From an uncultured Coriobacteriia bacterium (GTDB lineage Bacteria > Actinomycetota > Coriobacteriia > Coriobacteriales > QAMH01), in contig CAUHSG010000015.1 of assembly GCA_959608885.1 (NCBI GenBank), forward strand, positions 1-46,622: a DNA stretch of 46,622 bases, given 5' to 3'. Of the stretch, positions 25,247-34,534 are shown piece after piece (the first letter of the stretch is position 1; each line of letters starts with the position of its first letter). The notes under the pieces were generated by a model. The model was not told the origin of the DNA, searched no databases, and saw nothing but the letters and a program-made list of their open reading frames with translations. The translations under genes and the position numbers were made by a program.

Positions 25247-26719
25247 CTATCTGGAGGTACCACCAAATGGTATTCTCACTTCCAGAGAGAAGAGCGGATC
25301 TTGCGTTATCTTCAGCTCTCCGCCGATGTCACCCAGTGCATCTCTCATGCCCTTGATGCCCGTCCGTTCGGTGGCTATGGCAGAGATGGGAAAACCGTCA
25401 CTGCTCACGCTCATTTCGAGAAATCCGTTTGCGTGAATGATTGACACCTCGACATGCGTTGCATGCGAGTGGCGAATGGCATTAGTAGAGGATTCCCTGA
25501 TGATGTTTACGAGCAATCGGCTTATCGTGTCATTTTCCGGCAGCTCACCGGAAACCTCAAGCGCAACCCCTACAAGCGAAAGTGTCTCGATGATTGACGA
25601 AAGCTCAGTTGCCGGATCGGCGATTTCCGCCCTGGAGATGTCGTCCATCATTGCTTGTATGACCGAGGACACCATGCACATCTGCGTCTCGCCCGGGAAT
25701 TCTTCCAGGAGCCTGTGAATGATGGACAGCCTTTGTCCCATCACGTCATGGACCATCGAGCGCATCTTTGCGAGGGCATCTTTGCGGGCAATTGATTCTA
25801 CCGTTGTCATGAGTTCGCGAAGGGCGGATTCGGCCCTTTCCAGCTCTGCACGAGAAGCCGCCTCCTGGACTTGTAGATTCCATTCTTCCGTTATGTCCAG
25901 CATCGTGAGGATCAGTCCCTGTGGATTGGCATCGTCTCTCTGCGTAGAGAAGAGCGCCATCGTTTTGTCGGGAAGCTGAATGACCTTGGACGCGCTTTTG
26001 GGCAGATGCAAAGAACTGGAGAGATCTTGCTGTCCCAGCCACGTTCCCTCCCTCTTGTCTAGATCGGATAGTATCTCCTCGGTTATGGAGTAATCTACGC
26101 TGGTTCCGAGTTGGGAGAGCGCCGCACGCATCGCATCATTGGATATGACCGGGGTCTGGGAAGGAGCAAGGTACGCAACGCCCTCGGGCATAGCCTGGAT
26201 GATTTGGATTGGCGCCGTTACCGGCATGCGGCGCTGGGAATCTTTCCAACTCCTCATGAAGAAGAGGCCGGAGCGAAATACGAAGAATGCCGCATCTCCT
26301 ACGACGAACCAGGCGGTGGAGCACGTGTTCTCAAATAGAAGCTGGCCAATGGGAGCGGATATCAACAAGATGAGCGTCTCGGGAATCATCCAGAGTCGTT
26401 TGGCCTGAACGACCAGTGCAATTCCAAAGCAGCTGACGAGGGCGTTTATCCACATCGCCGTTTTCAATTCTATGCAGATGAACCACAATCCCAGAGAGGG
26501 GGGAAGCCAGCCGTGGCAAGCGCTATTCGCCAGCGCGGCCATGAGCACTAGGTGCAAAGACAACAGGATTTCGTATACGGCACGTTGCACGCGCGTTTTA
26601 TCGTCGCGTTGATTTAGGACCAGGGCGGCATTGAGCACTTGCACGCAGGACAGGAGATAGAAAGTTCCCACGAGTAGAAGCAGCTGGGGTTCGGTCAGGC
26701 CCAGGGAGGGGGATGTCAT
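25247..26719 (-). CDS. Membrane sensor histidine kinase (NarX/DesK-like)
   Basis: 490 aa. About six hydrophobic segments fill residues 1-170. A PAS-like region follows (about 190-290), then a coiled dimerisation helix and the phospho-acceptor His324 (SMVHDVMGQRL), which resembles the HisKA_3 'HD..GQ.L' box. The ATP-binding domain has NIIRESSTNAIRHSHATHV (N box), a weak D-box (VSSDGFPIS) and GIKGMRDALGDIGG. It should phosphorylate the NarL-type regulator downstream. Its start overlaps the stop of the preceding membrane protein by 4 bp. Confidence 0.88.
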   Translation of the reverse strand: MTSPSLGLTEPQLLLLVGTFYLLSCVQVLNAALVLNQRDDKTRVQRAVYEILLSLHLVLMAALANSACHGWLPPSLGLWFICIELKTAMWINALVSCFGIALVVQAKRLWMIPETLILLISAPIGQLLFENTCSTAWFVVGDAAFFVFRSGLFFMRSWKDSQRRMPVTAPIQIIQAMPEGVAYLAPSQTPVISNDAMRAALSQLGTSVDYSITEEILSDLDKREGTWLGQQDLSSSLHLPKSASKVIQLPDKTMALFSTQRDDANPQGLILTMLDITEEWNLQVQEAASRAELERAESALRELMTTVESIARKDALAKMRSMVHDVMGQRLSIIHRLLEEFPGETQMCMVSSVIQAMMDDISRAEIADPATELSSIIETLSLVGVALEVSGELPENDTISRLLVNIIRESSTNAIRHSHATHVEVSIIHANGFLEMSVSSDGFPISAIATERTGIKGMRDALGDIGGELKITQDPLFSLEVRIPFGGTSR

Positions 26720-28488
26720 CGTGCTCCCTCCCGTAGTGCGTTTGGAATGGACAATGACAACTTGAAACCCTCTGGCCCCTCGTGTAGACGATGGGCAATG
26801 CCAGCCGCCTCAAGCGAGATGAAGGAGCGAGGCGGGAGCATCTCCGAGCCAGGAATGACATGACCTTGAGACTCCAGAATCACGTCGAGGATGAGACGAT
26901 TGTCATCGTGTCTATTCATGGATATGAGGATTGTCGGATTTACCAGATCAAGAGACGAAGAGATTATGTTGTATAGGCAATCATACGCTGCACTCAGGGC
27001 CGCATGGGAGATTGCCACTGAGCCGCCTTCATATGCCGCGCAGTCTATGCCCGAAGCTCGTGCGTCGGCGGCAAGTTCCTCTATAACGAGAGCCAGTCGT
27101 TCTTCCTCGGGCTCTCCTTCGTCTTTTTCCGCCAAAAGAAGCGAGCTCTTCCTCTTGCAATAAGCGATGAGGAGTCTCAGACGCAGTAGGGCTTCCTTGT
27201 CATCTGTTGAGTTATCGGAAAACTTGGAACCATGCAGTTTTCCCAGAATGACCTCCATTGCCTCGAGCGCGTCCCTGAGAGCCGTCTGTATCTCCTCGAA
27301 AAGAGCCAGCTCACTTTCCAGATAACTCGCCTTGCCTTTTATCTCGATTTCCGCTTTGAGCAGCTCATTGCGTCGTTCGAGAGCCTTGCGTTCGAGCGTG
27401 ATGCGCCGCGTGAGCTCATTTATCTCCTTGCGGTTTTCGGCAAGGAGGGCCATGCCGCCCTGGATGCCCAGGGCGAGGAATCCCGTATCGGGAAACTCGG
27501 GAACAGTGAAGCTTCTGAATGAACCGATCGAAACAGGATGATTGGCAAGCTCCTCGCGCACTTGCTGGGAAGGCTGTGTCGAGGTCTTGCTCTGGTAGAC
27601 GATTTCCAACTCATCCGAGAGCACGACAATATCAAAAGGAAGGTTAGAGAATGTCTCGCGATAGGATGTGAAGGAGGGAAATATGCCGAAATCGAGACAA
27701 GTCTCGATTATGAGGACATACACTAACACGTAACTCAGCGAGAAGTTGCTTTTGAATATGGCGTCAATCTTGAGGATGTAGAGAACCGCATAGATTGCCA
27801 GAAGGCTCCCGAACATGCCGATTGCCGCCAGGGCATTTCGTAACCGCCTGCGCGAGGCATAGGTGATGGTGATGAAAAAGGCGATCACGAGAATGGTCTG
27901 CCACGACACAACGAGCCAATAGCCAAGCCGATACGTGTAGTTGGCCGCCCAGTCAACATCTGCGTAATCGAACGAAAATACGAAGAAGTGAAGGCTATTC
28001 GTAAAAACCATTACAACGAGGATTGTGCTTACGCCAAGAGCCACTGTCGTCAAAGCGCGTAGGACACGAGGGGAAACCGCGGCGGTGTGCAACGCGCAAA
28101 CGAGGCAGAGCGCGGGCGATATGAGGATCGGAACGTAGAAGTAGTACCAGCAGAACGTTATGAAACCCCAGTGCTCCATGGCGCAAGCGTATTTTAAAAG
28201 GACAACGAGTATCCAGAACAGGAATAGCCCGATAATCGCGAGTAAACAATGACGCACAAAGCAATCGGGACATCGAATCTTTATCGATATTCCCCAACAT
28301 GTGAGCAAGGGCCCCATCGCCAACATTATTCCCGAGGTCGCAGAAGGCGATAGAGGTGCCGGGGGATGAGAGAATGGCGGTTCTTTCGAATCGAGGTTGC
28401 CAGTGAGAATGACTGCTGCGATAAACAGCAGGCTCAGGGAGCCAACAAACAGGTACATTATGCGCTTGGATTTGACGAATGAACTCAC
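26716..28488 (-). CDS. 7TM sensor protein with degenerate histidine-kinase-like C-terminus
   Basis: 590 aa. The first 270 residues carry about eight hydrophobic segments, in the style of the 7TM sensor region of some bacterial kinases. A PAS-like stretch (LPFDIVVLSDELEIVYQ), a long charged coiled coil (about 345-430) and a C-terminal ATPase-like fold follow. I see no HisKA His box and no convincing N or G boxes: the equivalent region reads AAYDCLYNIISSSLDL and GIAHRLHEGPEGF. It is therefore probably not an active kinase, but a sensor partner or pseudokinase for the true kinase encoded next with a 4-bp overlap. It is the first gene of the operon. Confidence 0.75.
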   Translation of the reverse strand: MSSFVKSKRIMYLFVGSLSLLFIAAVILTGNLDSKEPPFSHPPAPLSPSATSGIMLAMGPLLTCWGISIKIRCPDCFVRHCLLAIIGLFLFWILVVLLKYACAMEHWGFITFCWYYFYVPILISPALCLVCALHTAAVSPRVLRALTTVALGVSTILVVMVFTNSLHFFVFSFDYADVDWAANYTYRLGYWLVVSWQTILVIAFFITITYASRRRLRNALAAIGMFGSLLAIYAVLYILKIDAIFKSNFSLSYVLVYVLIIETCLDFGIFPSFTSYRETFSNLPFDIVVLSDELEIVYQSKTSTQPSQQVREELANHPVSIGSFRSFTVPEFPDTGFLALGIQGGMALLAENRKEINELTRRITLERKALERRNELLKAEIEIKGKASYLESELALFEEIQTALRDALEAMEVILGKLHGSKFSDNSTDDKEALLRLRLLIAYCKRKSSLLLAEKDEGEPEEERLALVIEELAADARASGIDCAAYEGGSVAISHAALSAAYDCLYNIISSSLDLVNPTILISMNRHDDNRLILDVILESQGHVIPGSEMLPPRSFISLEAAGIAHRLHEGPEGFKLSLSIPNALREGAR

Positions 28489-28704
28489 ACCCTTGGTTTG
28501 ACGAGACGCTTCGAAAGGTCACGAGCCATGATGTCCCACTTGTCTCACGAAATGAATACCCGTGAGTCCCATTATCCGGTTCTTTTTGACACCTTTCGTC
28601 CCAATTCGGCAAGTCGCATGGAAAGCTCGTGTAAGACCAGTGCCCAGCTGAGGCGAATTCGTTTTTCGCTATCATGCACGAGCAGGCGCCCGAAAGGAGA
28701 GCAG

Positions 28705-29247
28705 ATGGAGTGGCTTGACGAGGTCCGCGCTCGAGACAAGCGAGGCAACCAGGTGCTGTTCGCGAAGGACTCCGCCTTCCTGGAAGACCTGAGGAGCATG
28801 ATTGCCAGCCAAAGTCACAGGGCTTTGGTGCTCTGGGCGCTCGACTTGGCCGACGAGTCCGTCACGCAGCTCGCATCGAGGTATCCCAATGATTCGCGAC
28901 CGCGTGAGGCGCTCGATGCCGCACGCGCCTGGGCGGCGGGCGAAATCAAGATGCGCCAGGCACAGCAGAAGATCCTCGCATGCCATGCGGTCGCGAAGGA
29001 CATCGACAGCAGGGAGGATATCGCCATGTGCCATGCGGTGGGCCAGGCATGCTCTGTCGTCCATACGGTCGGGCACGCGATCGGCTACCCCCTCTACGAT
29101 TTGACGGCGCTTGTCCGAAGGCACGGAATCGATGACTGCGCCGCGATCGTCGAGGCGAGGAAGAGCGATTACGTCGAACGATTGGTCTGGTGGAGCGGGC
29201 ACCCAAGCGTGCATGGAGGCGCTTGGGCGAGCTTCATAGAGGGATAG
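28705..29247 (+). CDS. Imm-5-like putative immunity protein
   Basis: 180 aa from ATG 28705, after GAAAGGAGAG. The pattern 'R.LVLWALDLADESV.QLASRYPNDSRPREALDAARAW..GEIKM' and the later 'CHAVGQACSVVHTVGHAIGYPLYDL' fit the small Imm-5-like family that NCBI often calls 'putative immunity protein'. No cognate toxin gene is visible within several kilobases, so an actual immunity role is doubtful. It is followed by a strong terminator. Confidence 0.7.
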   Translation: MEWLDEVRARDKRGNQVLFAKDSAFLEDLRSMIASQSHRALVLWALDLADESVTQLASRYPNDSRPREALDAARAWAAGEIKMRQAQQKILACHAVAKDIDSREDIAMCHAVGQACSVVHTVGHAIGYPLYDLTALVRRHGIDDCAAIVEARKSDYVERLVWWSGHPSVHGGAWASFIEG

Positions 29248-29283
29248 CAAAGGCACGATCCTCAGGACAGACAAACCCGGCAA

Positions 29284-29311
29284 TCCCCCGGTCGGATGAC
29301 CGACCGGGGGA
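29284..29311. terminator. Strong hairpin terminator
   Basis: Perfect 12-bp stem TCCCCCGGTCGG / CCGACCGGGGGA with loop ATGA. No T-tract follows, but the position between two plus-strand genes suits termination of the Imm-5-like gene. Confidence 0.65.
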
Positions 29312-29447
29312 ATAGCATTGACGTAGGCCGGGTTTACCGTGGCGTCACAGTTCCACATTTGCATGGAAACCCATACAATGTGCGGGATGGCCCGACGGCG
29401 TCGGGTAACGTCATCCGCTTTGGGTACCCGAAAGAGGAGATGCGTCG

Positions 29448-32210
29448 ATGTATCACGGTGAACTCACCATATATCTTTCCGGCCTCGATGACGCGAGCGT
29501 GCAGACGCTCCAGGACGTCCCCGCGCTGGATCCCTTCACGCATCGCTTCGTCTCGACGCCCTCGTTCGATTCGGACCTTGCGTCCGATGCCAACCTGACG
29601 ATCGTCGCACTCGATGCCGAAGCCGACACATGGGTCTTGCAGGATTTCCTCGAGGATAAGGACGATTCCTGCGATGTCATAGCACTTGCCCCCGCCGGCC
29701 GTTCGGCCGAGACGGCCGGCTTGCTATCGCGCCTTTCGGACATCTGGCCCGATGATATGCCCGCAAGCGAGCTCGTCTGGCGTTTCGAGGGGTGGCAGCG
29801 TCGCTGCAAGGAGCGCGCCGATGCCCTCGAGACCGCTCAGTTTCTCGAGGCGACCATCAACTCCATTCCCTGCCTGATCTGGTACAAGACAGCCGATGGC
29901 ATTCACGAGAAGGTCAATGACAGCTTCTGCGAGACGGTCGGCAAGGAGAAGGGCGATGTCCAGGGCCGTGGACACGCCTACATCTGGGACGTGGAGACCG
30001 ACGATCCGGTTTGTATCAAGTCGGAGGCCCAGGTCATGGCCACGCACAAGACTTGCGTTTCCGAGGAGGTCGTCCAAAGCGGCAGCGGAACGAAGCTTCT
30101 CACGACCTACAAGTCGCCGCTGTACGACCTCGACGGCAGTGTCATGGGCACCGTTGGCGTTGCGATCGACGTGACGCAGGAGCGTGTCTACGAGCGCGAT
30201 TTGCTCCAGAAGAACCAGACGCTCGAGAACATGTTCACCGCCATGGACTGCGGCGTGCTCACGCATACGCTCGACGGTACACGCGTCATCGGTGTCAACC
30301 AGGCTGCGCTCGACATCCTCGGGTACGAATCCGAGGAGGATCTGCTCGCGCACGGATTCGACATGGTGGCCGATTCGGTCGTCGATGACGACAAGGAGAT
30401 GCTGCGCGAGAAGTTCGCCACGCTCAAGCAGGCGGGCGATAGCGTGAGCTTCGAATACAGCATCCAGCACGAGGACGGCAAGATCCTGCACGTGCTCGGG
30501 AGCGCCAAGCTGATAGAGCAAGACGGCGAACTCCTGTACCAGCGCTTTTTGCTTGACTATTCCGACCAGAAGCACGAGGAGGAGCGCCGCGAACGGCACC
30601 AGCAGTCCCTCATACGCGCGCTCGGCGTAAACTACTTGGTCATGTGCTCGTTCGATCTGAACACCGGCAGGGGAGAGCTACTGCGCATCTCCGATGAGGC
30701 GGACGAGGGGCTGCGAGACATCTTCGATGGATCCCTGACGTACGAGCAATCCCTCTGCGACTACGTGGACAGCCGGGCGCTACCCGACGACCGTTCCATG
30801 TTATGCGACATGCTCGCGCGCGATCGCGTGCGCGAGGAACTCGAGAATCGCAAGCGCATCAACGTTATGTACCGTTCGCTCGTCGACGATATGATGGGAT
30901 ACCGTCAGGTAACGCTCGTGCGTGCCGGGTCGTGGGCAGAGGATGCCAGTGACGACCGCCTGGTGGTCATGGGCCTGCGCAACGTCGATCGCGAGACGCG
31001 CGAGGAGATCGAGCGAAAGGAGCAGCTCGAGGAGGCGCTACAGCGCGCAAATCGCGCCAATGAGGCGAAGAGCCTCTTCCTTTCCAACATGAGTCATGAC
31101 ATCCGCACGCCCATGAACGCCATCATCGGCTTCACGACGCTGGCGACAAACCACATCGACAACGTCGAGCGCGTCGAGGACTACCTGAACAAGATACACG
31201 CCTCCAGTACGCACCTGCTCGACCTCATCAACGACATCCTGGACATGAGCCGCATCGAGTCGGGCAAGGCTTCGGTCGATGAGAAACCATGCAATCTCGA
31301 GGAGGTGACGGAGCATCTCGGCTCCATCGTCCAATCCGAGGTCGGCGAAAAGGGGCTGCGCTACGAAGTTGACCTCTCCGGATTGCATCACCCGATCGTC
31401 ATGTGCGACGAGCTCAAGCTTAAGCAGGTGCTGCTCAACATACTGGGCAACGCGGTTAAGTTCACGCCTTCCGGCGGTTCGGTCTCGTTCTCTATATCTG
31501 AGGCGGCTTCGGATATGGACGGGAAGACGAATTATACGATAACGATTGCCGATAGCGGCATCGGTATGGACGAGGCGTTCATCAAGCACATCTTCGACCC
31601 GTTCGAACGCGAGCAAACCTCGACGCTATCCGGCACGCAGGGCACTGGCCTGGGCATGTCCATCGCCAAACGCCTTGTGGACATGATGGGCGGGGACATC
31701 AACGTGACCAGCGCCAAGGGTGAGGGTAGCACCTTCAGCGTGACACTTCCCCTCGAAAAGCTGGAGGAAAGCGCCGTTCCGGCTCAAGAGGAGTGCAGGC
31801 GTCAGGAGCTTTCCGAGCAGTTGCATGGCCTGCGCATCCTGCTCGTGGATGACAATCTCCTCAATCGAGAGATCGCCACCACGTTGCTGGAGGATGCGGG
31901 ATTCGTGGTCGAGCAGGCGGTTGACGGCAGGGATGCGATCGACCATCTTTCCGATGCGGTGCCCGGATACTACCAGCTCGTTCTCATGGACATCCAGATG
32001 CCGGTCATGAACGGGTACGAGGCCGCCACCATCGTGCGCTCCATGGAGGATCTCACCATTTCGCACATTCCCATCCTCGCCGTTACCGCAGACGCGTTCG
32101 AGGAGGATCGCCAGAGGGCGCTTGACTGTGGCATGGACGGGCACATCGCCAAGCCGATCGAGATAGGCAACCTGCTCTCGGTCCTGGAGGACGTGCTGCT
32201 ACCTGCGTAA
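29448..32210 (+). CDS. Soluble hybrid sensor histidine kinase with C-terminal receiver
   Basis: 920 aa with no transmembrane segment. It has an N-terminal region of about 125 residues that looks like a degenerate receiver-like fold (LTIYLSGLDDASVQTL...), then PAS domains (about 130-255, with TINSIPCLIWYKTADGIHEK; about 258-380) and a third PAS-like region (about 385-515). HisKA follows with H550 (SNMSHDIRTPMNAIIG), HATPase with DSGIGMD and GTGLGMSIA, and a receiver with D848 (LMDIQMPVMNG). It probably senses a cytoplasmic signal and passes phosphate to an unlinked partner. A small lipoprotein gene follows 121 bp later. Confidence 0.92.
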   Translation: MYHGELTIYLSGLDDASVQTLQDVPALDPFTHRFVSTPSFDSDLASDANLTIVALDAEADTWVLQDFLEDKDDSCDVIALAPAGRSAETAGLLSRLSDIWPDDMPASELVWRFEGWQRRCKERADALETAQFLEATINSIPCLIWYKTADGIHEKVNDSFCETVGKEKGDVQGRGHAYIWDVETDDPVCIKSEAQVMATHKTCVSEEVVQSGSGTKLLTTYKSPLYDLDGSVMGTVGVAIDVTQERVYERDLLQKNQTLENMFTAMDCGVLTHTLDGTRVIGVNQAALDILGYESEEDLLAHGFDMVADSVVDDDKEMLREKFATLKQAGDSVSFEYSIQHEDGKILHVLGSAKLIEQDGELLYQRFLLDYSDQKHEEERRERHQQSLIRALGVNYLVMCSFDLNTGRGELLRISDEADEGLRDIFDGSLTYEQSLCDYVDSRALPDDRSMLCDMLARDRVREELENRKRINVMYRSLVDDMMGYRQVTLVRAGSWAEDASDDRLVVMGLRNVDRETREEIERKEQLEEALQRANRANEAKSLFLSNMSHDIRTPMNAIIGFTTLATNHIDNVERVEDYLNKIHASSTHLLDLINDILDMSRIESGKASVDEKPCNLEEVTEHLGSIVQSEVGEKGLRYEVDLSGLHHPIVMCDELKLKQVLLNILGNAVKFTPSGGSVSFSISEAASDMDGKTNYTITIADSGIGMDEAFIKHIFDPFEREQTSTLSGTQGTGLGMSIAKRLVDMMGGDINVTSAKGEGSTFSVTLPLEKLEESAVPAQEECRRQELSEQLHGLRILLVDDNLLNREIATTLLEDAGFVVEQAVDGRDAIDHLSDAVPGYYQLVLMDIQMPVMNGYEAATIVRSMEDLTISHIPILAVTADAFEEDRQRALDCGMDGHIAKPIEIGNLLSVLEDVLLPA

Positions 32211-32331
32211 TGCGCCGGTTGCCCATTTGCGGCATGCACCCGGAGATGTGCGCTCGAGGCAATTCGAGCCACATGCTCCATCTGTGCTATATAATTCCCG
32301 TGGACATTCAATCTCGACGAGGGAGATAAAC

Positions 32332-32727
32332 ATGGGGAAGAAGCTAGTAGCGGTTTTCGTGACGATTGCCTGCGCATGCACGCTGTGCCTCGCGCTTGCT
32401 GGTTGCGGTGGCGGTGATCCCAAGGCGAACTTCACCGGCGCATGGGAGCTCGAGACGATCGAGGACGCCGAGCTGGGCACGGTGGACACGGCCATTCTCA
32501 AGCAGATGAACATGCCCGTTAACATGACGCTTAACGAGGACGGTTCCGCCGACTTTGTCATGTTTGGCCAGAGCATCGACGCGACCTGGACGGCCAACAG
32601 CGCAACGCAGATGACGCTCACGCTCGCGGGCGAGGGCGATGCCATCTTCACGCTTGCCGAGGGCAAACTCACGAGTGACGATGGCGAGACGACGATGATC
32701 TTCGCGAAGGCAGATCAGGCGTCATAG
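32332..32727 (+). CDS. Small predicted lipoprotein (paralogue of the one at 24072)
   Basis: 131 aa from ATG 32332 (GGGAGATAAAC upstream). Signal peptide ends in the lipobox LAGC at Cys23. The mature domain shares its pattern with the 24072 gene (NFTGAWELET, MNMPVNMTLNEDGSADFVMF, ATWTANS, TTMIFAKAD). A consensus -10 TATAAT lies at 32290-32295, so it has its own promoter. Function unknown. Confidence 0.82.
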   Translation: MGKKLVAVFVTIACACTLCLALAGCGGGDPKANFTGAWELETIEDAELGTVDTAILKQMNMPVNMTLNEDGSADFVMFGQSIDATWTANSATQMTLTLAGEGDAIFTLAEGKLTSDDGETTMIFAKADQAS

Positions 32728-32755
32728 CTTCCGCTTTGCAAGCCACATGTGCAGG

Positions 32756-32787
32756 AGGGCCCGTCCGCCGGAAGGTGGACGGGCCCT
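32756..32787. terminator. Bidirectional terminator between the lipoprotein gene and glnK
   Basis: AGGGCCCGTCC (32756-32766) and GGACGGGCCCT (32777-32787) form a perfect 11-bp stem with a 10-nt loop between convergent genes. Confidence 0.8.
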
Positions 32788-32806
32788 CCGTATCTGGTCG
32801 CGGGTT

Positions 32807-33145
32807 CTAGATCGCTGATGTCCCGCGCTCGCCAGTGCGGATGCGCACGACCTCCTCGACGGCGCTCACGAAGACCTTGCCGTCGCCGACCTCTCCGGTA
32901 CGCGCCGTCTCGCAGATGAGATCGACGAGGTCCTGGACTTGCTCGTCATTGACGACGAGCTCGAACTTGACCTTGGGCACCATGTTGAGCAGGACTTCCG
33001 TGCCGCGGTAGTACTCGCTCCAGCCATGTTGGTTGCCGCATCCCATGACCTGAGATATCGTCATTCCGGAGGTGTCGACCTTGAACAGCGCCTCCTTGAG
33101 CGGCTCGAGCTTTTCCGTGCGTACGATGGCAATGATTCGCTTCAT
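32807..33145 (-). CDS. glnK: P-II nitrogen regulatory protein
   Basis: 112 aa from ATG 33145 (GGAGGG 8-9 nt upstream). It is full length for P-II, with the T-loop (residues 37-55), ARTGEVGDGKVFV (B-loop) and VVRIRTGERG. It forms a trimer that plugs AmtB when nitrogen is plentiful and binds ATP/ADP and 2-oxoglutarate. The T-loop reads GNQHGWSEYYRGTEV: the position of Tyr51, uridylylated in enteric P-II, is Val. It lies 13 bp after amtB and is co-transcribed with it. Confidence 0.93.
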   Translation of the reverse strand: MKRIIAIVRTEKLEPLKEALFKVDTSGMTISQVMGCGNQHGWSEYYRGTEVLLNMVPKVKFELVVNDEQVQDLVDLICETARTGEVGDGKVFVSAVEEVVRIRTGERGTSAI

Positions 33146-33158
33146 CGGTCTGTCCCTC

Positions 33159-34433
33159 CTAATCGAGTCCAAGATATGCCGGATACGCGCTTTCGCCATG
33201 CAACGTGACATCGAGTCCAGCTGCCTCGTCGCTTTCGTTCACGCGTGCCTTGCCGCGGTACACCGTCTTGACGAGGAATCCGAGTATGAGGCCGGTGACG
33301 ATGACGAAGGCCAGCGTCACGAGAATACCGAGCACCTGACTCACCAGGAGCGAGGGATCGCCCGTGTAGAGCAGGCCGCCGAAATCGGTCCAGGATAGCT
33401 CGGGCACGCAGAACAGGCCGGTGAGGATGCCGCCGATGATACCGCCGATGGAGTGGCAGCCAAAGGCGTCGAGTGCGTCGTCATAGCCGATCTTCCTCTT
33501 GAGAAACGAGATGGCGAAGTAGCAGCAGGGCGATACGATCGCGCCCATGACGATGGCGGCCCAGGGCTCGACGAAACCGGCCGCAGGCGTGATGGCGACG
33601 AGTCCGGCCACGAGGCCCGTACAGGCGCCGACCAGGGTGGGCTTGCCGACCTTCACGCGCTCGACGACGATCCAGGACAGCATGCCTGCTGCCGAGGCGG
33701 CGACGGTGTTGAGGAGCGCGAGTGCGGCGATGCCATCGGCGGCAAAGGCGCTGCCGGCGTTGAAGCCGAACCAGCCGAACCACAGCAGACCGGCACCGAG
33801 AACGACGAATGGCACGTTGTGGGGGCGGTAGCTCATGAGACCGAAGCCCCTGCGTTTGCCGATGACGAGGCAGAGCATGAGACCGGTCACGCCCGAGCTG
33901 ATGTGCACGACGTCACCGCCCGCGAAGTCGAGCGCTCCGATCATGTCGCCGATGAGGCTGCCCTCGCCACCCCACACCATGTGAGCAAGGGGAGCGTAGA
34001 CAAGTGGCACCCACAAGACGATGAACAGCATGAGAGCACCGAACTTCATGCGACCGGCGACGGCGCCCGTGATGATGGCCGTCGTGATCATCGCGAAGGC
34101 CATCTGAAAGCCGATGTTGATGATGGAGGGATAGGCGAGTCCCTCGGCATTCTCGCTCGTCTCGGCAAACATCTCCGTTACCGCGGAGAAGCAGCCGATC
34201 TGGTCGATGCCTCCGAAGATGGGCAGCGAACCGTCACCGCCGTAGGCAAATGACCACCCGGCTAGCACCCAGATGACGCCCACGACGCCAATGGCGCCCA
34301 TGACCATCATCATCGTGTTCACCACATTCTTGCGTCTTGACAGGCCTCCGTAGAAGAACGCGAGGCCGGGTGTCATGAGGAGCACCAGCATGGTGCATAC
34401 CAACATGAAAGCAGTTGTTCCCGTATCAAACAT
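33159..34433 (-). CDS. amtB: Ammonium transporter
   Basis: 424 aa with about 11 membrane helices. Start ATG 34433 (MFDTGTTAFMLVCTM), with AAGG upstream. Family marks include TPGLAFFYGG, the periplasmic gate region GFQMAFAMITTAI, and the twin pore histidines in YAPLAHMVWG and FGCHSIGGI, followed by DVVHISSGV. It conducts ammonium and is regulated by the P-II protein encoded next. Confidence 0.95.
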   Translation of the reverse strand: MFDTGTTAFMLVCTMLVLLMTPGLAFFYGGLSRRKNVVNTMMMVMGAIGVVGVIWVLAGWSFAYGGDGSLPIFGGIDQIGCFSAVTEMFAETSENAEGLAYPSIINIGFQMAFAMITTAIITGAVAGRMKFGALMLFIVLWVPLVYAPLAHMVWGGEGSLIGDMIGALDFAGGDVVHISSGVTGLMLCLVIGKRRGFGLMSYRPHNVPFVVLGAGLLWFGWFGFNAGSAFAADGIAALALLNTVAASAAGMLSWIVVERVKVGKPTLVGACTGLVAGLVAITPAAGFVEPWAAIVMGAIVSPCCYFAISFLKRKIGYDDALDAFGCHSIGGIIGGILTGLFCVPELSWTDFGGLLYTGDPSLLVSQVLGILVTLAFVIVTGLILGFLVKTVYRGKARVNESDEAAGLDVTLHGESAYPAYLGLD

Positions 34434-34534
34434 GGTTTCCCTTCCTTTCCTCTCCTCCTGACACCCCAATTTTTCGCCGAGCAATGTTTCCATCGAGTTT
34501 CTAGGGTGTTACTTTGTGTTTAACGCTGACTTGA

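Noticed and set aside
29284..29311. An attachment or recombination site
   Set aside because: The perfect 12-bp stem with a 4-nt loop at the end of a gene is adequately explained as a terminator; no integrase is nearby.
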